From UBA7803 sp040219935 (GTDB taxonomy: Bacteria; Pseudomonadota; Gammaproteobacteria; Pseudomonadales; Azotimanducaceae): a stretch of 64,000 nt of DNA. The notes under the pieces are model-generated. The model worked only from the letters and a program-made list of their open reading frames with translations, ran no database searches and was not told the DNA's origin. Location: NCBI GenBank assembly GCA_040219935.1, contig JAVJUA010000084.1, positions 1 through 64,000 of the forward strand, in the 5' to 3' direction. The translations under genes were made by a program, and so were the position numbers. Positions 1 through 7,849 of this stretch are shown in pieces. The first letter of the stretch is position 1. The number at the start of each line of letters is the position of its first letter.

Positions 1-539
1 TCCAGTGCATCAAGCACCAGGTCGGTCGTCATGGATCGAGCAACACGCCAACCGACGATGCGACGAGCGAACACATCGATCACGAAGGCGACGAAGACGA
101 ACCCGGTCCAGGTCGATACGTAGGTAAAGTCCGCAACCCACAGCTGGTTCGGCCGAACGGCGTTGAACTGTCGTTCGACCAGATCCCGCGGACGCTGTGC
201 GGCTTCATCAGGAATCGTCGTCCAGAGGCGTTTACCGCGTCGAACACCCTGCAATCCCTGCGATCGCATCAATCGCTCAACGGTGCATCGAGCCACTGGC
301 AACTCTTCGCGAAGGAGCTGCAACCAGACCTTGCGGGCTCCATAAACGCCAAAGTTTTCGCGGTGCACACGACGGATCTCCGGCGACAAAGCCATGTCCC
401 TGCGCACCCGAGGCGGGCAGCGTGCCGGATCGGCTCTCCGGGCCCGGTGTTCGTAGTAGACCGACGGGGCGATCGGCAAGACTTTGCAGATCGGCTCGAC
501 CCCATATTGATCTTTGTGATCGTCGATGTAGGCGATCAT
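1..539 (-). CDS. IS3-family transposase OrfB, C-terminus outside window
   Basis: This is the integrase-core subunit of the IS3-family transposase. The ATG at 539 overlaps the orfA stop (ATGA). The visible 179 residues hold the HTH_21-type region, with RRVHRENFGVYGARKVW and CTVERLMRSQGLQGV, followed by the start of the DDE catalytic core: NQLWVADFTYVSTWTGFVF carries the first catalytic aspartate. The remaining catalytic D and E lie beyond the left edge. No frameshift or stop is seen in the visible part, so the copy may be intact. Confidence 0.88.
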   Translation of the reverse strand, partial: MIAYIDDHKDQYGVEPICKVLPIAPSVYYEHRARRADPARCPPRVRRDMALSPEIRRVHRENFGVYGARKVWLQLLREELPVARCTVERLMRSQGLQGVRRGKRLWTTIPDEAAQRPRDLVERQFNAVRPNQLWVADFTYVSTWTGFVFVAFVIDVFARRIVGWRVARSMTTDLVLDAL

Positions 540-859
540 TTCTTCAGTCGGCGGTCGAGCTCCGCCTGGGCGAAAAAAGCCGAAGCGGTCTTCAGGATCT
601 CATTGGCGCGACGAAGCTCCTTGTTCTCCCGCTCCAGCGCCTTGAGCCGGTCACGCTCCGAGCTCGACAATCCTGCGCGCTTGCCCTGATCCCGCTCGGC
701 CTGTCGCACCCACTTGCGCAACGTCTCCGCGGTACAGCCAATCTTGCCGGCGATAGATTCCATGGCCGCCCACTGTGACGCGTGCTCCCGCTCGTGCTCC
801 AACACCAGCCGGACCGCTCGCTCCCGAACTTCTGGTGAATATTTCTTCTGTGTGTTCAT
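536..859 (-). CDS. IS3-family transposase OrfA
   Basis: This 107-aa protein is the DNA-binding OrfA of the IS3-family element. Residues 1-50 form a helix-turn-helix that begins MNTQKKYSPEVRERAVRLV and includes TAETLRKWVRQAE. Residues about 68-90 (RLKALERENKELRRANEIL) form the leucine-zipper-like coiled coil usual in this family. It ends in ATGA, shared with the start of orfB. In the family, OrfA alone is regulatory and an OrfAB fusion made by frameshifting is the transposase; here start/stop overlap is also possible. Confidence 0.9.
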   Translation of the reverse strand: MNTQKKYSPEVRERAVRLVLEHEREHASQWAAMESIAGKIGCTAETLRKWVRQAERDQGKRAGLSSSERDRLKALERENKELRRANEILKTASAFFAQAELDRRLKK

Positions 860-909
860 AACCCCATCCTCTCAAGGTTCGGGGTCTCCGGGAATCCCGG
901 GGCGATTCA

Positions 910-956
910 ATCCAGTCGATGCCCGCGTAGCGCAGGCCGATCTCGAGCGCGCTCAT
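910..956 (-). pseudogene. 5' stub of a gene cut off by the IS3 element
   Basis: An ATG at 956 overlaps the lysR stop codon (ATGA, 953-956). The frame reads MSALEIGLRYAGIDW before it meets the IS terminus at 909. The 4-base overlap suggests translational coupling to lysR and that a downstream gene of the same operon was cut by the insertion. Fifteen residues are too few to name a family. The alternative is a chance ORF inside old flanking DNA. Confidence 0.4.
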
Positions 957-1888
957 GTTGGTCTGCGCCTGGGTTGACGCTTGGTCTGGCGACGGGCAGT
1001 GCTGCCGGACGCAACAAACGCCCGAAAGACCCCGACCAGTGGCGACGATGAGGCGTTCGACCACACCAGATCGGTGGTGATGGCCGGTGACTTAGGGGTC
1101 AGCTGGCGGTAGACGATGCCGGGGCGCTGCAGTGCGGTCATGCAGCCGGGCACGATGGCATAGCCGATGCCCGACGACACCAATCCGATGATGGTCTGCA
1201 TCTGGACGGCCTCCTGCTCGATGGAAAGGGTGATGCCAACCGCGTCGGCATAACCGACGATGGTGTCATAAAGTCGCGGCGCCAGCGTGCGCGGAAACAT
1301 CACGATAGGCTGATGCTCGAGCTTGCGCAGGGGTAGGGGGCGGTTGGGAGCGGCCTTCGCCAACGGATCCTGTTCCGGGAGGCAGGCGATCAGCACGTCG
1401 TGATCGATGGGCATGGATCGCGAGTGTCCCAGCGACTCAGCACCGACCTGGAAGCCGAGGTCAATCGAGCCATTCTCGAACGCATTGAGCTGGTCTTTGG
1501 CCGTCATCTCGAAAAGATCCAGCGCTACGCCAGGGTGGCTTTCGCGAAAACTCCGGATCAGCCCCGGCAGCGAACCGTACAACGTGGTGCTCACGAAACC
1601 GATTCGTAAGTGCCCTTGTCGTCCCAGGCCGACCTCACGCACGCGCGCCATCGATTGATCCAGCTCAGAAATCAGTCGTCGGGCATCTTGGCGCAGCTGC
1701 GCGCCGGCCTCCGTGAGCGAGAGCCGCTTGCGAACGCGGTGGAATAGCGGTGTTCCGAGGTCGGCCTCGAGCTGCTGGATCGATCGGGTGAGCGGGGGTT
1801 GCGAGATGTGTAGTCGCTCTGCCGCACGGCGCACGTGCAACTCATCGGCCACCGCCAGGAAATAGCGGAGTTGACGAATGTCGGTCAC
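953..1888 (-). CDS. LysR-family transcriptional regulator
   Basis: This 311-aa protein has the usual LysR length and layout. The N-terminal winged helix-turn-helix is clear at residues 1-60 (MTDIRQLRYFLAVADELHVR, then ISQPPLTRSIQQLEADLG and LFHR). A type 2 periplasmic-binding-like effector domain starts near residue 92 (GHLRIGFVSTTLYG). The last about 15 residues are Arg-rich (RRQTKRQPRRRPT). It is divergent from the IlvD/Edd dehydratase gene, the classic arrangement for a LysR regulator and its target. The inducer is unknown but is probably a substrate of the adjacent catabolic genes. Confidence 0.92.
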   Translation of the reverse strand: MTDIRQLRYFLAVADELHVRRAAERLHISQPPLTRSIQQLEADLGTPLFHRVRKRLSLTEAGAQLRQDARRLISELDQSMARVREVGLGRQGHLRIGFVSTTLYGSLPGLIRSFRESHPGVALDLFEMTAKDQLNAFENGSIDLGFQVGAESLGHSRSMPIDHDVLIACLPEQDPLAKAAPNRPLPLRKLEHQPIVMFPRTLAPRLYDTIVGYADAVGITLSIEQEAVQMQTIIGLVSSGIGYAIVPGCMTALQRPGIVYRQLTPKSPAITTDLVWSNASSSPLVGVFRAFVASGSTARRQTKRQPRRRPT

Positions 1889-1907
1889 AGAAAAATGCTC
1901 CTAAGGT

Positions 1908-1924
1908 ATCAACTATCTCTTGAT
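1908..1924. promoter_or_regulatory. Candidate LysR operator in the divergent intergenic region
   Basis: The 100 bases between lysR and the dehydratase contain the interrupted dyad ATCAA-N7-TTGAT. LysR regulators usually bind such short dyads between divergent genes. The assignment is inferred from position and symmetry only. A purine-rich GAGGAG lies about 8 bases ahead of the dehydratase ATG at 1989. Confidence 0.4.
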
Positions 1925-1988
1925 TGGTATTGGAGAGTATTAGAATAGCGAGGGACACTGGTATTCGAAAGAGCAGAGGAGCCAGTGC

Positions 1989-3671
1989 ATGGCGCGCAAC
2001 CGCTACAGCGCCGAATTGACCCAGAAGCCTTCGCGCAGCACCGCCCAGGCCATGCTGCACGCGACAGGGCTCTCGCCCGATGACCTCGGCAAGCCGCAAG
2101 TGGGGATTGCCACGGTGTGGATGGACGGTAGCCCGTGCAACGCACACCTGTTCGACCTTGCGAGCGAAGTGCGCTTGGGCATGGCCGCGGAGGGTCTCAT
2201 CGGTATGCGGTTCAGCACCGTCGGCGTGAACGACGCCATGTGCATGGGCGGGGAGGGTATGCGGTATTCCCTACCCTCCCGAGATCTCATCGCGGATTCG
2301 ATCGAGACGGTGATGTGTGCCCACGGCTATGACGCCAACGTCTCGATCCCGGGCTGTGACAAGAACTTGCCGGGGTGCCTGATCGCCATCGCGCGGCTGG
2401 ACCGCCCGGCGCTGGTCGTCTACGGCGGGCATATCGCACCAGGCGAGCTGGATGGACAACGGATCGATGTCATCAGCGTGTTCGAGTCCTATGGCCGGCT
2501 CATTAGCGGCCAGACGGACGCGGCGGCGCATCAACGGGTCGTGCAGAGTGCTTGTCCGGGCGCAGGTTCCTGTGGTGGCCTATACACGGCCAGTAGCATG
2601 GCGATGGCGATCGAGACCCTCGGGCTGTCGCTGCCGTACAGCTCATCACGCCCCGCGTTGTCGCAGGCCAAGCGAGAGGAGTGTCGAGCCGCGGCGAGCG
2701 CGGTTCGGGGATTGCTGGAAGCCGATCTACGCCCCAGTCAGCTCCTGACCCGGCGGGCGTTCGAGAATGCCCTACGGGTCACGATGGTGATGGGCGGGTC
2801 CACCAACGTGGTCCTTCATCTCCTGGCGGCCGCGCGAGCGGCTAAGGTGGCACTGGACTTGTCGGACGTTGAACGGATCAGTCGGGCGACGCCACGTCTC
2901 GCGGACATGAAGCCGAGCGGACGCTATTTGATGGCGGACATCCATGCGTACGGGGGAACCCCGGCGATCTTGAAGTATCTTCTGGAGCAAGGTCTCATTG
3001 ACGGGGATACCCTGACCGTCACCGGTCGGACGCTGGCCGAGAGCGTGGCCGACCTGCCGGGTTTGCCATTGGAGCAGCCGTTTCTGCGCAGCGTGGACGC
3101 GCCCCTTGCCTCTCGCGGACACATCCGCGTGCTGACTGGCAGCCTGGCACCCGGCGGCGCCGTGGCCAAGGTGACGGGGTTCGAAGGGGAGCGATTCGAA
3201 GGTCCGGCTCGCGTGTTCGACTCGGAAGATGCGTTTCTGGAGTCCTTGGCCGCGGGCTCGATTCACGCGGGGGATGTGGCAGTGATTCGATGCCAGGGTC
3301 CGGTGGGCGGACCCGGCATGCCGGAGATGCTGCGACCGAGCGCCGCCCTGGCGGGCGCCGGACTGGGGGGCAAGGTGGCGCTGGTCACGGATGGCCGCTT
3401 CTCCGGGGGTTCGCACGGTCTGCTCGTCGGTCATGTGGTGCCTGAAGCGCACCTCGGCGGACCGATGGCATTTGTAGAAGATGGCGATCGGATCCTCCTC
3501 GATCTGAGCTCGAGCACCCTCTCCCTGGACGTTGCCCCCTCGATCATTGAGCAGCGCAGGCAGGCTTGGGTAGCGCCATCGGTACGCAGCGATAGCGGGG
3601 TATTGGATCGCTACGCGCGTTCGGTGGCGAACGCCTCATCGGGTTGCGTCCTAGAGGAGCACAAACGATGA
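1989..3671 (+). CDS. IlvD/Edd-family dehydratase (dihydroxy-acid or sugar-acid dehydratase)
   Basis: This 560-aa protein has the length and motifs of Fe-S-dependent IlvD/Edd dehydratases, which remove water from 2,3-dihydroxy acids. Cluster-ligand cysteines sit in GSPCNAHL (near residue 48), SIPGCDKNLPGCL (near residue 120) and CPGAGSCGGLYTASSM (near residue 190). The Lys next to the second Cys is the metal-binding Lys of the family. The C-terminal motifs GGPGMPEM and TDGRFSGGSHG are also present. It is followed by a nitronate monooxygenase with an ATGA overlap and preceded by a divergent LysR gene, which suggests a catabolic sugar- or hydroxy-acid enzyme rather than the biosynthetic IlvD. 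The substrate cannot be read from the sequence. Confidence 0.88.
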   Translation: MARNRYSAELTQKPSRSTAQAMLHATGLSPDDLGKPQVGIATVWMDGSPCNAHLFDLASEVRLGMAAEGLIGMRFSTVGVNDAMCMGGEGMRYSLPSRDLIADSIETVMCAHGYDANVSIPGCDKNLPGCLIAIARLDRPALVVYGGHIAPGELDGQRIDVISVFESYGRLISGQTDAAAHQRVVQSACPGAGSCGGLYTASSMAMAIETLGLSLPYSSSRPALSQAKREECRAAASAVRGLLEADLRPSQLLTRRAFENALRVTMVMGGSTNVVLHLLAAARAAKVALDLSDVERISRATPRLADMKPSGRYLMADIHAYGGTPAILKYLLEQGLIDGDTLTVTGRTLAESVADLPGLPLEQPFLRSVDAPLASRGHIRVLTGSLAPGGAVAKVTGFEGERFEGPARVFDSEDAFLESLAAGSIHAGDVAVIRCQGPVGGPGMPEMLRPSAALAGAGLGGKVALVTDGRFSGGSHGLLVGHVVPEAHLGGPMAFVEDGDRILLDLSSSTLSLDVAPSIIEQRRQAWVAPSVRSDSGVLDRYARSVANASSGCVLEEHKR

Positions 3672-4753
3672 CTTCCCAGCGATTTCCGCGAGCGTTCACG
3701 GACCTGGTGGGGTGCCGCTATCCCATCGTCCAAGCTCCGATGGCAGGCGCCAACGACTGGAAGCTGGCGGCAGCCGTCTCCGCCGCCGGTGGACTGGGCT
3801 TCTTGCCGTGCGGGATGCTCAAACCCGCAGAGGTCGAATCGGAGGTCGAGCGGATCCGCGACGTCACCGATGCGCCGTTCGGCCTCAACTTCTTCTGCCA
3901 CCAACGCCCGAACGTCGATGACGCGGTGATCAATGACTGGATCGACCGACTGCGTCCCTACTTTGACGAGTATGGTATCGACCCGGATTCGGTTTCGGTG
4001 GAGGACTCGCGGGCGCCGTTCGACGAAGCGATGTGCGAGATGGTGACGAGCCTACGGCCCAAAGTGGTCAGCTTTCACTACGGGTTGCCGAACGTCGACT
4101 TGCTCGGGGCCGTCAAGCGGGCAGGGTGTATCGTCCTCTCGAGTGCAACGACGGTCGAGGAAGCGGTCGCCCTGGAAGAACGTGGGGTTGATGTCATCAT
4201 CGCGCAAGGCTTGGAAGCCGGTGGTCACCGGGGTGCCTTTCTGGAAGACAGCCTGGAGCGCCAGATGGGGTTGTTCGCTTTGCTGCCCCAGGTTGTGGAC
4301 GCGGTCGGCGTGCCGGTCGTGGCGACCGGGGGAATCGCGGATCGGCGCGGCGTCGAGGCTGCCTTCGCGCTGGGCGCCTGCGCGGTGCAGCTGGGAACGG
4401 CCTTTCTTCGTTGTCCAGAAGCCGTCATCTCGCCCATGTTTCGAGCAGCCTTGGAACAGGCGAAGTCCGGGGGTACTCAGTTGACGAACGTGCTGACCGG
4501 TGGTCTTGCCCGCGGATTGCCCAATCGCGCCGTCAAAGAGCTCGGCCCGATCTCCGACGTCGTCCCACCTTTTCCCTTCGCGTCTGCCGTCATCAAGCCA
4601 CTTCGCACCGCCGCCGAGCAACGCGGGCGGTCAGACTTCACGCCACTTTGGGCAGGGCAGGCTGTGGCGCGCCGCCGCGCATTGCGGGAGGCTGGGGAAC
4701 TCATTGCCCAGCTCGCGGGCGAGAGACACGGGAGCGAGTCCCGCGAGGGTTGA
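3668..4753 (+). CDS. Nitronate monooxygenase family FMN protein
   Basis: This 361-aa TIM-barrel flavoprotein belongs to the NMO / 2-nitropropane dioxygenase-like family, which oxidises alkyl nitronates with FMN and O2; some members act on other carbon acids. The N-terminus has YPIVQAPMAGANDWKLAAAV, and the FMN-phosphate and active-site region reads AQGLEAGGHRGAF, with VVATGGIADRRGVEAAFALG further on. The ATG at 3668 overlaps the stop of the dehydratase gene (ATGA) and follows AGAGGAG at 3652-3658; an in-frame TTG at 3644 would add eight residues but lacks that spacing. The two genes are very likely cotranscribed. Confidence 0.88.
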   Translation: MTSQRFPRAFTDLVGCRYPIVQAPMAGANDWKLAAAVSAAGGLGFLPCGMLKPAEVESEVERIRDVTDAPFGLNFFCHQRPNVDDAVINDWIDRLRPYFDEYGIDPDSVSVEDSRAPFDEAMCEMVTSLRPKVVSFHYGLPNVDLLGAVKRAGCIVLSSATTVEEAVALEERGVDVIIAQGLEAGGHRGAFLEDSLERQMGLFALLPQVVDAVGVPVVATGGIADRRGVEAAFALGACAVQLGTAFLRCPEAVISPMFRAALEQAKSGGTQLTNVLTGGLARGLPNRAVKELGPISDVVPPFPFASAVIKPLRTAAEQRGRSDFTPLWAGQAVARRRALREAGELIAQLAGERHGSESREG

Positions 4754-4768
4754 CACCACCCTGTCAAC
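4749..4768 (+). terminator. Short perfect hairpin at the end of the monooxygenase gene
   Basis: GTTGACA and TGTCAAC form a perfect 7-bp stem around a 6-base loop, and the stop codon lies in the left arm. No T-run follows, so intrinsic termination is uncertain. From here to about 5198 no gene was found: both strands lack a family-like reading frame, and only an AT-rich patch (5139-5163) that could hold a promoter stands out. Confidence 0.3.
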
Positions 4769-5198
4769 GTTCACCGGTCACCTCGTGCTTGGCGCGTAGA
4801 TGCAGACCGGACGTAGTCGCAAGCGGGGTACAACGAGCAGTCAGAGACTTCCCGTACTGGCCAGACTTCATCGTGAGCTATCTCTCTGAACATTTCGGGA
4901 AAGGCTAGAATTGAGCTTGGTAGGTATCGCACTCTGGACTTGCACCGGAATCGTAGACACCGCAACCGCTGTGGCTGCGGCGTTTCGATAGGCAAAGAAT
5001 CGCCGCCCTTACAAAACTACCCGGCGATGTCTTCCGCAGATTCACGGCAATCCGTCATGTCGACGAGCTGGCAGTTTGCTCGTTGGCCCAAGACCGGGGT
5101 TCGCCTTCGACACAGCGCCGAAACCTGATGCGTCTTTATGTGTTTGATTTTTGATAAATACACGTCGTCCTGCTCCGTGACACCCCACCGGCGCCAGC

Positions 5199-5279
5199 GT
5201 TGTTCCAGCGTTGTTCCCGAAATTTGACAATGGTCCCTGCCGCGGATATCTTGCGCGCTCGGAACAACGTTGGAACAAC
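5199..5279. promoter_or_regulatory. Long inverted repeat directly upstream of the GTPase gene
   Basis: The 19-base arm at 5199-5217 and the arm at 5261-5279 are reverse complements with one mismatch, around a 43-base spacer. Each arm is itself a pair of direct GTTGTTCC (or GGAACAAC) units, so the site has four copies. The right arm ends 3 bases before the chosen ATG at 5283. This looks like a multi-site operator for a dimeric or tetrameric repressor, or an attenuating stem-loop at the ribosome-binding region. It could also be a recombinase site, given the integrase-like N-terminus of the following protein. Confidence 0.55.
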
Positions 5280-5282
5280 AAA

Positions 5283-7550
5283 ATGTCGCGCCAATATACT
5301 GCCAACCTCAGCCAATCTCAGGGAAGGGCGGGATGGTCGATTATTTTCAGGCACCCCGTCCGCCAGGATCCAGCCAGTGGAAAGCCTGGGCGTCGCGTAC
5401 GCCGAGGGCTTGGGACCCAAGACGAGGCGGAAGCGAAAGCATTGTGTGAGCAGCTCAATGAGCTCCTCGCCGATACGGCGTTTCATGATCCGAGTAGGCG
5501 TCCCGATGCTGAGCGACGCTTTGATTCGAGAGTGGTCGACATATTTTTTGACAAAATGAGTTCTGAGCAAGTCGATTTTGCGGCGATTCGCGAGCGCGCT
5601 ATCCCGATTGGTTCCCTGGAGGAGGACTACCGAAAGATCTTGCTCCTCGGGACCACCGGCGCGGGCAAGACCACGCTCGTTCGTCAGCTCATTGGCACAG
5701 ATCCACGTCGGGAGCGTTTTCCGTCGACCTCAACGGCCAAAACGACTGTTCATGACACTGAGATCGTGCTGCGGGATGGGCCCTGGCAGGCCGCAGTTAC
5801 CTTCGTTCCGAGCGATGAGGTGCGCGAGTACCTCAGCGAGTGTGTGTCTGCAGCCGTACTCGCTGCCTGGAGAGGAGTGAAGGATGACGAGATTCTTCGC
5901 CGCCTGCTCAGCCACGTGAACCAGCGATACCGATTCAACTACGTGCTCGGCAATGGACCGAAGCAATCGGGTGGTGAATTCGACGATGAGGACGATGACG
6001 AGTTCGAAGAAGAGAAGGAGATTCCCTTCGAAGCGCAGGGGATCGTGGATCTCGATAAGACGAATACGCAGCTGACGAGCGCTGTTGCTGAGCTCAAGTC
6101 GATCGCGGAACGGTTAGGCCGCGAGCTGCGCGACACGCTCAGTAGCGGCACAGAGCAAGATGAGCGGGTCCTCGATGAGCTCTTTGAGGAAGAGCTCGAC
6201 AACCTGCTGCGCGACGAAGAGCCGGTACATCGAATCACCGATGCATTGATGGATGAGATGGAGCGGCGCTTCGATCTGCTGACTGTCGGAAAGTTAACGA
6301 AATCCAAGCAAGGGTGGCCGATCTCCTGGCAGCACGAATGGCCAGAGGACGAGCGAAGCGACTTTATCGAGTGGGTAGGTCGGTTCTCCAGCAACTACGC
6401 TCCGTACTTTGGCTACTTGCTGTCGCCGCTCGTCAACGGCGTGCGCGTCGCTGGAAACTTCGTCCCGACGTGGAGTGACAGCACCAACTTTAAGTATGTT
6501 TTGCTCGACGGCGAGGGGCTGGGCCATACGCCAAAATCGTCATCCGCGATTTCAACGAATGTCACGCGAAAGATCGAATCAGCGGATGTCGTTTTGCTCG
6601 TGGACAATGCAGCACAACCGATGCAAGCAGCGCCGGTAGCCGCGATGAAGGAGCTGGTCGCTTCCGGCGCATCGGAGAAGCTGGTGTTCGCGTTTACGCA
6701 CTTTGATGAAGTAGAGGGCGTGAATCTCCCCACCGCCAATGATAAAGCCCAGCATGTACTGAGCTCCGCTGAGAACGTGCTGGCAGCGGTGGGGGAGGAG
6801 CTTGGACCCTTCGCCGAGCGTGCCTTGCGCTTGCGATTGGAGCATGCGCGAGCGTTCCTGGGCGGCCTAGATGAGAAGTTAGACCCAGAAAGCAAAGATG
6901 GTCGTCGGACGATCAAGCAGCTTCATAAGCTGATCGATGTGATTAGTCGCGTCGGGGAGGCCGAGTACGTCGGTGAATCTAGACCGATCTACAACAAGAT
7001 GAATCTGGTGTTGGCTATCAAGAACGCAACCGAGCACTTTCAAGAAGCCTGGTTCCCAGTACTCGGGCTCACGATGAAGGCGGGCATCCCTAAGGAGCAT
7101 TGGACTCGTATCAAGGCGCTCTCAAGACGCTTTGCGACCGGCATTGCGGACGAGTACGACACGCTAAAGCCTGTTGCGGATCTTCGGCGCGAGCTGGTGA
7201 ACAACATTTTCGTATTCATCCAGAATCCGATCGGATGGCAAGGCCCTGAGCCAGATGACGATGAAAAGCAGGCGGTGTTTGATGGTTTCGCCGATGAGAT
7301 CAGCCGGCGGATGACTAGCCTGGCGACTCGCCGCGTCAGTACCGAACGTGTGCTCGAATGGCAGGATGCCTATGACAGACATGGAAAGGGGTCAACGTTC
7401 GAGCGTGCACGCGTCATTGGGGACGACATCTATCGGCCAGCAGCGCCGATCCCCAGCACGACACCCTCGCCGCGGCAGAATGAACTGCTCAGACAAGTGA
7501 CGTCGGAGGTCGAGGCGGCCGCCGAAGTTGCTGGGGTGAGCTTCCAATGA
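5283..7550 (+). CDS. Large P-loop GTPase-like protein with integrase-arm-like N-terminus
   Basis: This 755-aa protein is not a known named family to me. Residues 1-65 resemble the N-terminal arm or SAM-like region of tyrosine recombinases (IIFRHPVRQDPASGKPGRR, then RGLGTQDEAEAKALCEQLNE), but no catalytic recombinase domain follows. A Walker A motif GTTGAGKTT lies at 123-131, with a switch-I-like PSTSTAKTT at 147-155. A long helical insertion contains an acidic run (DDEDDDEFEEE, near residue 235). Candidate G3 is DGEG at 409-412, and candidate G4 is THFD at 472-475, where the usual Lys is His. The ATG at 5283 was chosen because the family-like sequence starts there; an in-frame TTG at 5211 would place the start inside the inverted repeat. 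The stop overlaps the next ATG (ATGA). A GTP switch in a defence or conflict module is inference. Confidence 0.75.
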   Translation: MSRQYTANLSQSQGRAGWSIIFRHPVRQDPASGKPGRRVRRGLGTQDEAEAKALCEQLNELLADTAFHDPSRRPDAERRFDSRVVDIFFDKMSSEQVDFAAIRERAIPIGSLEEDYRKILLLGTTGAGKTTLVRQLIGTDPRRERFPSTSTAKTTVHDTEIVLRDGPWQAAVTFVPSDEVREYLSECVSAAVLAAWRGVKDDEILRRLLSHVNQRYRFNYVLGNGPKQSGGEFDDEDDDEFEEEKEIPFEAQGIVDLDKTNTQLTSAVAELKSIAERLGRELRDTLSSGTEQDERVLDELFEEELDNLLRDEEPVHRITDALMDEMERRFDLLTVGKLTKSKQGWPISWQHEWPEDERSDFIEWVGRFSSNYAPYFGYLLSPLVNGVRVAGNFVPTWSDSTNFKYVLLDGEGLGHTPKSSSAISTNVTRKIESADVVLLVDNAAQPMQAAPVAAMKELVASGASEKLVFAFTHFDEVEGVNLPTANDKAQHVLSSAENVLAAVGEELGPFAERALRLRLEHARAFLGGLDEKLDPESKDGRRTIKQLHKLIDVISRVGEAEYVGESRPIYNKMNLVLAIKNATEHFQEAWFPVLGLTMKAGIPKEHWTRIKALSRRFATGIADEYDTLKPVADLRRELVNNIFVFIQNPIGWQGPEPDDDEKQAVFDGFADEISRRMTSLATRRVSTERVLEWQDAYDRHGKGSTFERARVIGDDIYRPAAPIPSTTPSPRQNELLRQVTSEVEAAAEVAGVSFQ

Positions 7551-7849
7551 ACGGGAGAGCGGCTCCGACGAACGTCGAGGTGACGGATCACGCTGTAGTT
7601 CAGTATCTACGCAGGTTCAAGGGCGTGGACATTGATGCGGTGAAGGCTGAAATTGCATCGAAGATCAGTAGGCCAGCAGACTACGCCCGATTTCTGAGCG
7701 ACGCGTCAGCACGGGTTCGGGCGAACGACACGATACTGGTGATTACGGCTTATCCCACCAAGCGTTCAGGCAAATCGAAGAATGGCGCCAAAATTACCAA
7801 TACAAAGCACTCCAACAGTGCGAGGAGCCATGCGCGTGGCCAAGAGTAA
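7547..7849 (+). CDS. Small protein with TDHAxxxYLxRxxGVD motif
   Basis: This 100-aa protein starts in an ATGA overlap with the GTPase gene. Residues 11-33 (VTDHAVVQYLRRFKGVDIDA) match a pattern seen in small phage- and island-encoded proteins of unknown function. A short beta hairpin (DTILVITAYPT) follows, and the last about 30 residues are basic and low in complexity (TKRSGKSKNGAKITNTKHSN), which suggests nucleic acid or partner binding. Its 3' end overlaps the next gene by 20 bases, so the three genes are probably translated as a unit. It could be a small toxin-like or adaptor protein; no catalytic residues can be assigned. Confidence 0.7.
   Translation: MNGRAAPTNVEVTDHAVVQYLRRFKGVDIDAVKAEIASKISRPADYARFLSDASARVRANDTILVITAYPTKRSGKSKNGAKITNTKHSNSARSHARGQE

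Larger units (their letters stand above)
1..909 (-). mobile_element. IS3-family insertion sequence, 5' part (rest outside window)
   Basis: The element lies on the - strand and runs off the left edge of the window. Its orfA-proximal end can be placed at base 909: read inward, the terminus starts TGAATCGCCCCGGGATTC, the TGA plus CCCCGG style typical of IS3-family inverted repeats, about 50 bases before the orfA start. The orfA and orfB frames overlap by ATGA. The other terminus is not visible, so the target duplication cannot be checked. The element interrupts a short reading frame that overlaps the lysR stop codon. Confidence 0.85.

Noticed and set aside
5199..5279. GTTGTTCC repeats as a CRISPR array
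   Set aside because: There are only four 8-base units in inverted pairs with no regular spacers, and no cas genes nearby; Cas4-like motifs at 16577-17214 belong to a TM0106-type nuclease-helicase.
4754..5282. A tRNA gene or attachment site at the left island edge
   Set aside because: I found no cloverleaf or GGTTCGAATCC-type T-arm in this stretch or in 27433-28078, and no direct repeat linking the two edges.
5283..5500. The GTPase gene as a tyrosine recombinase
   Set aside because: Only the N-terminal about 65 residues resemble integrases; no RxxxR/H..R..Y catalytic region follows.
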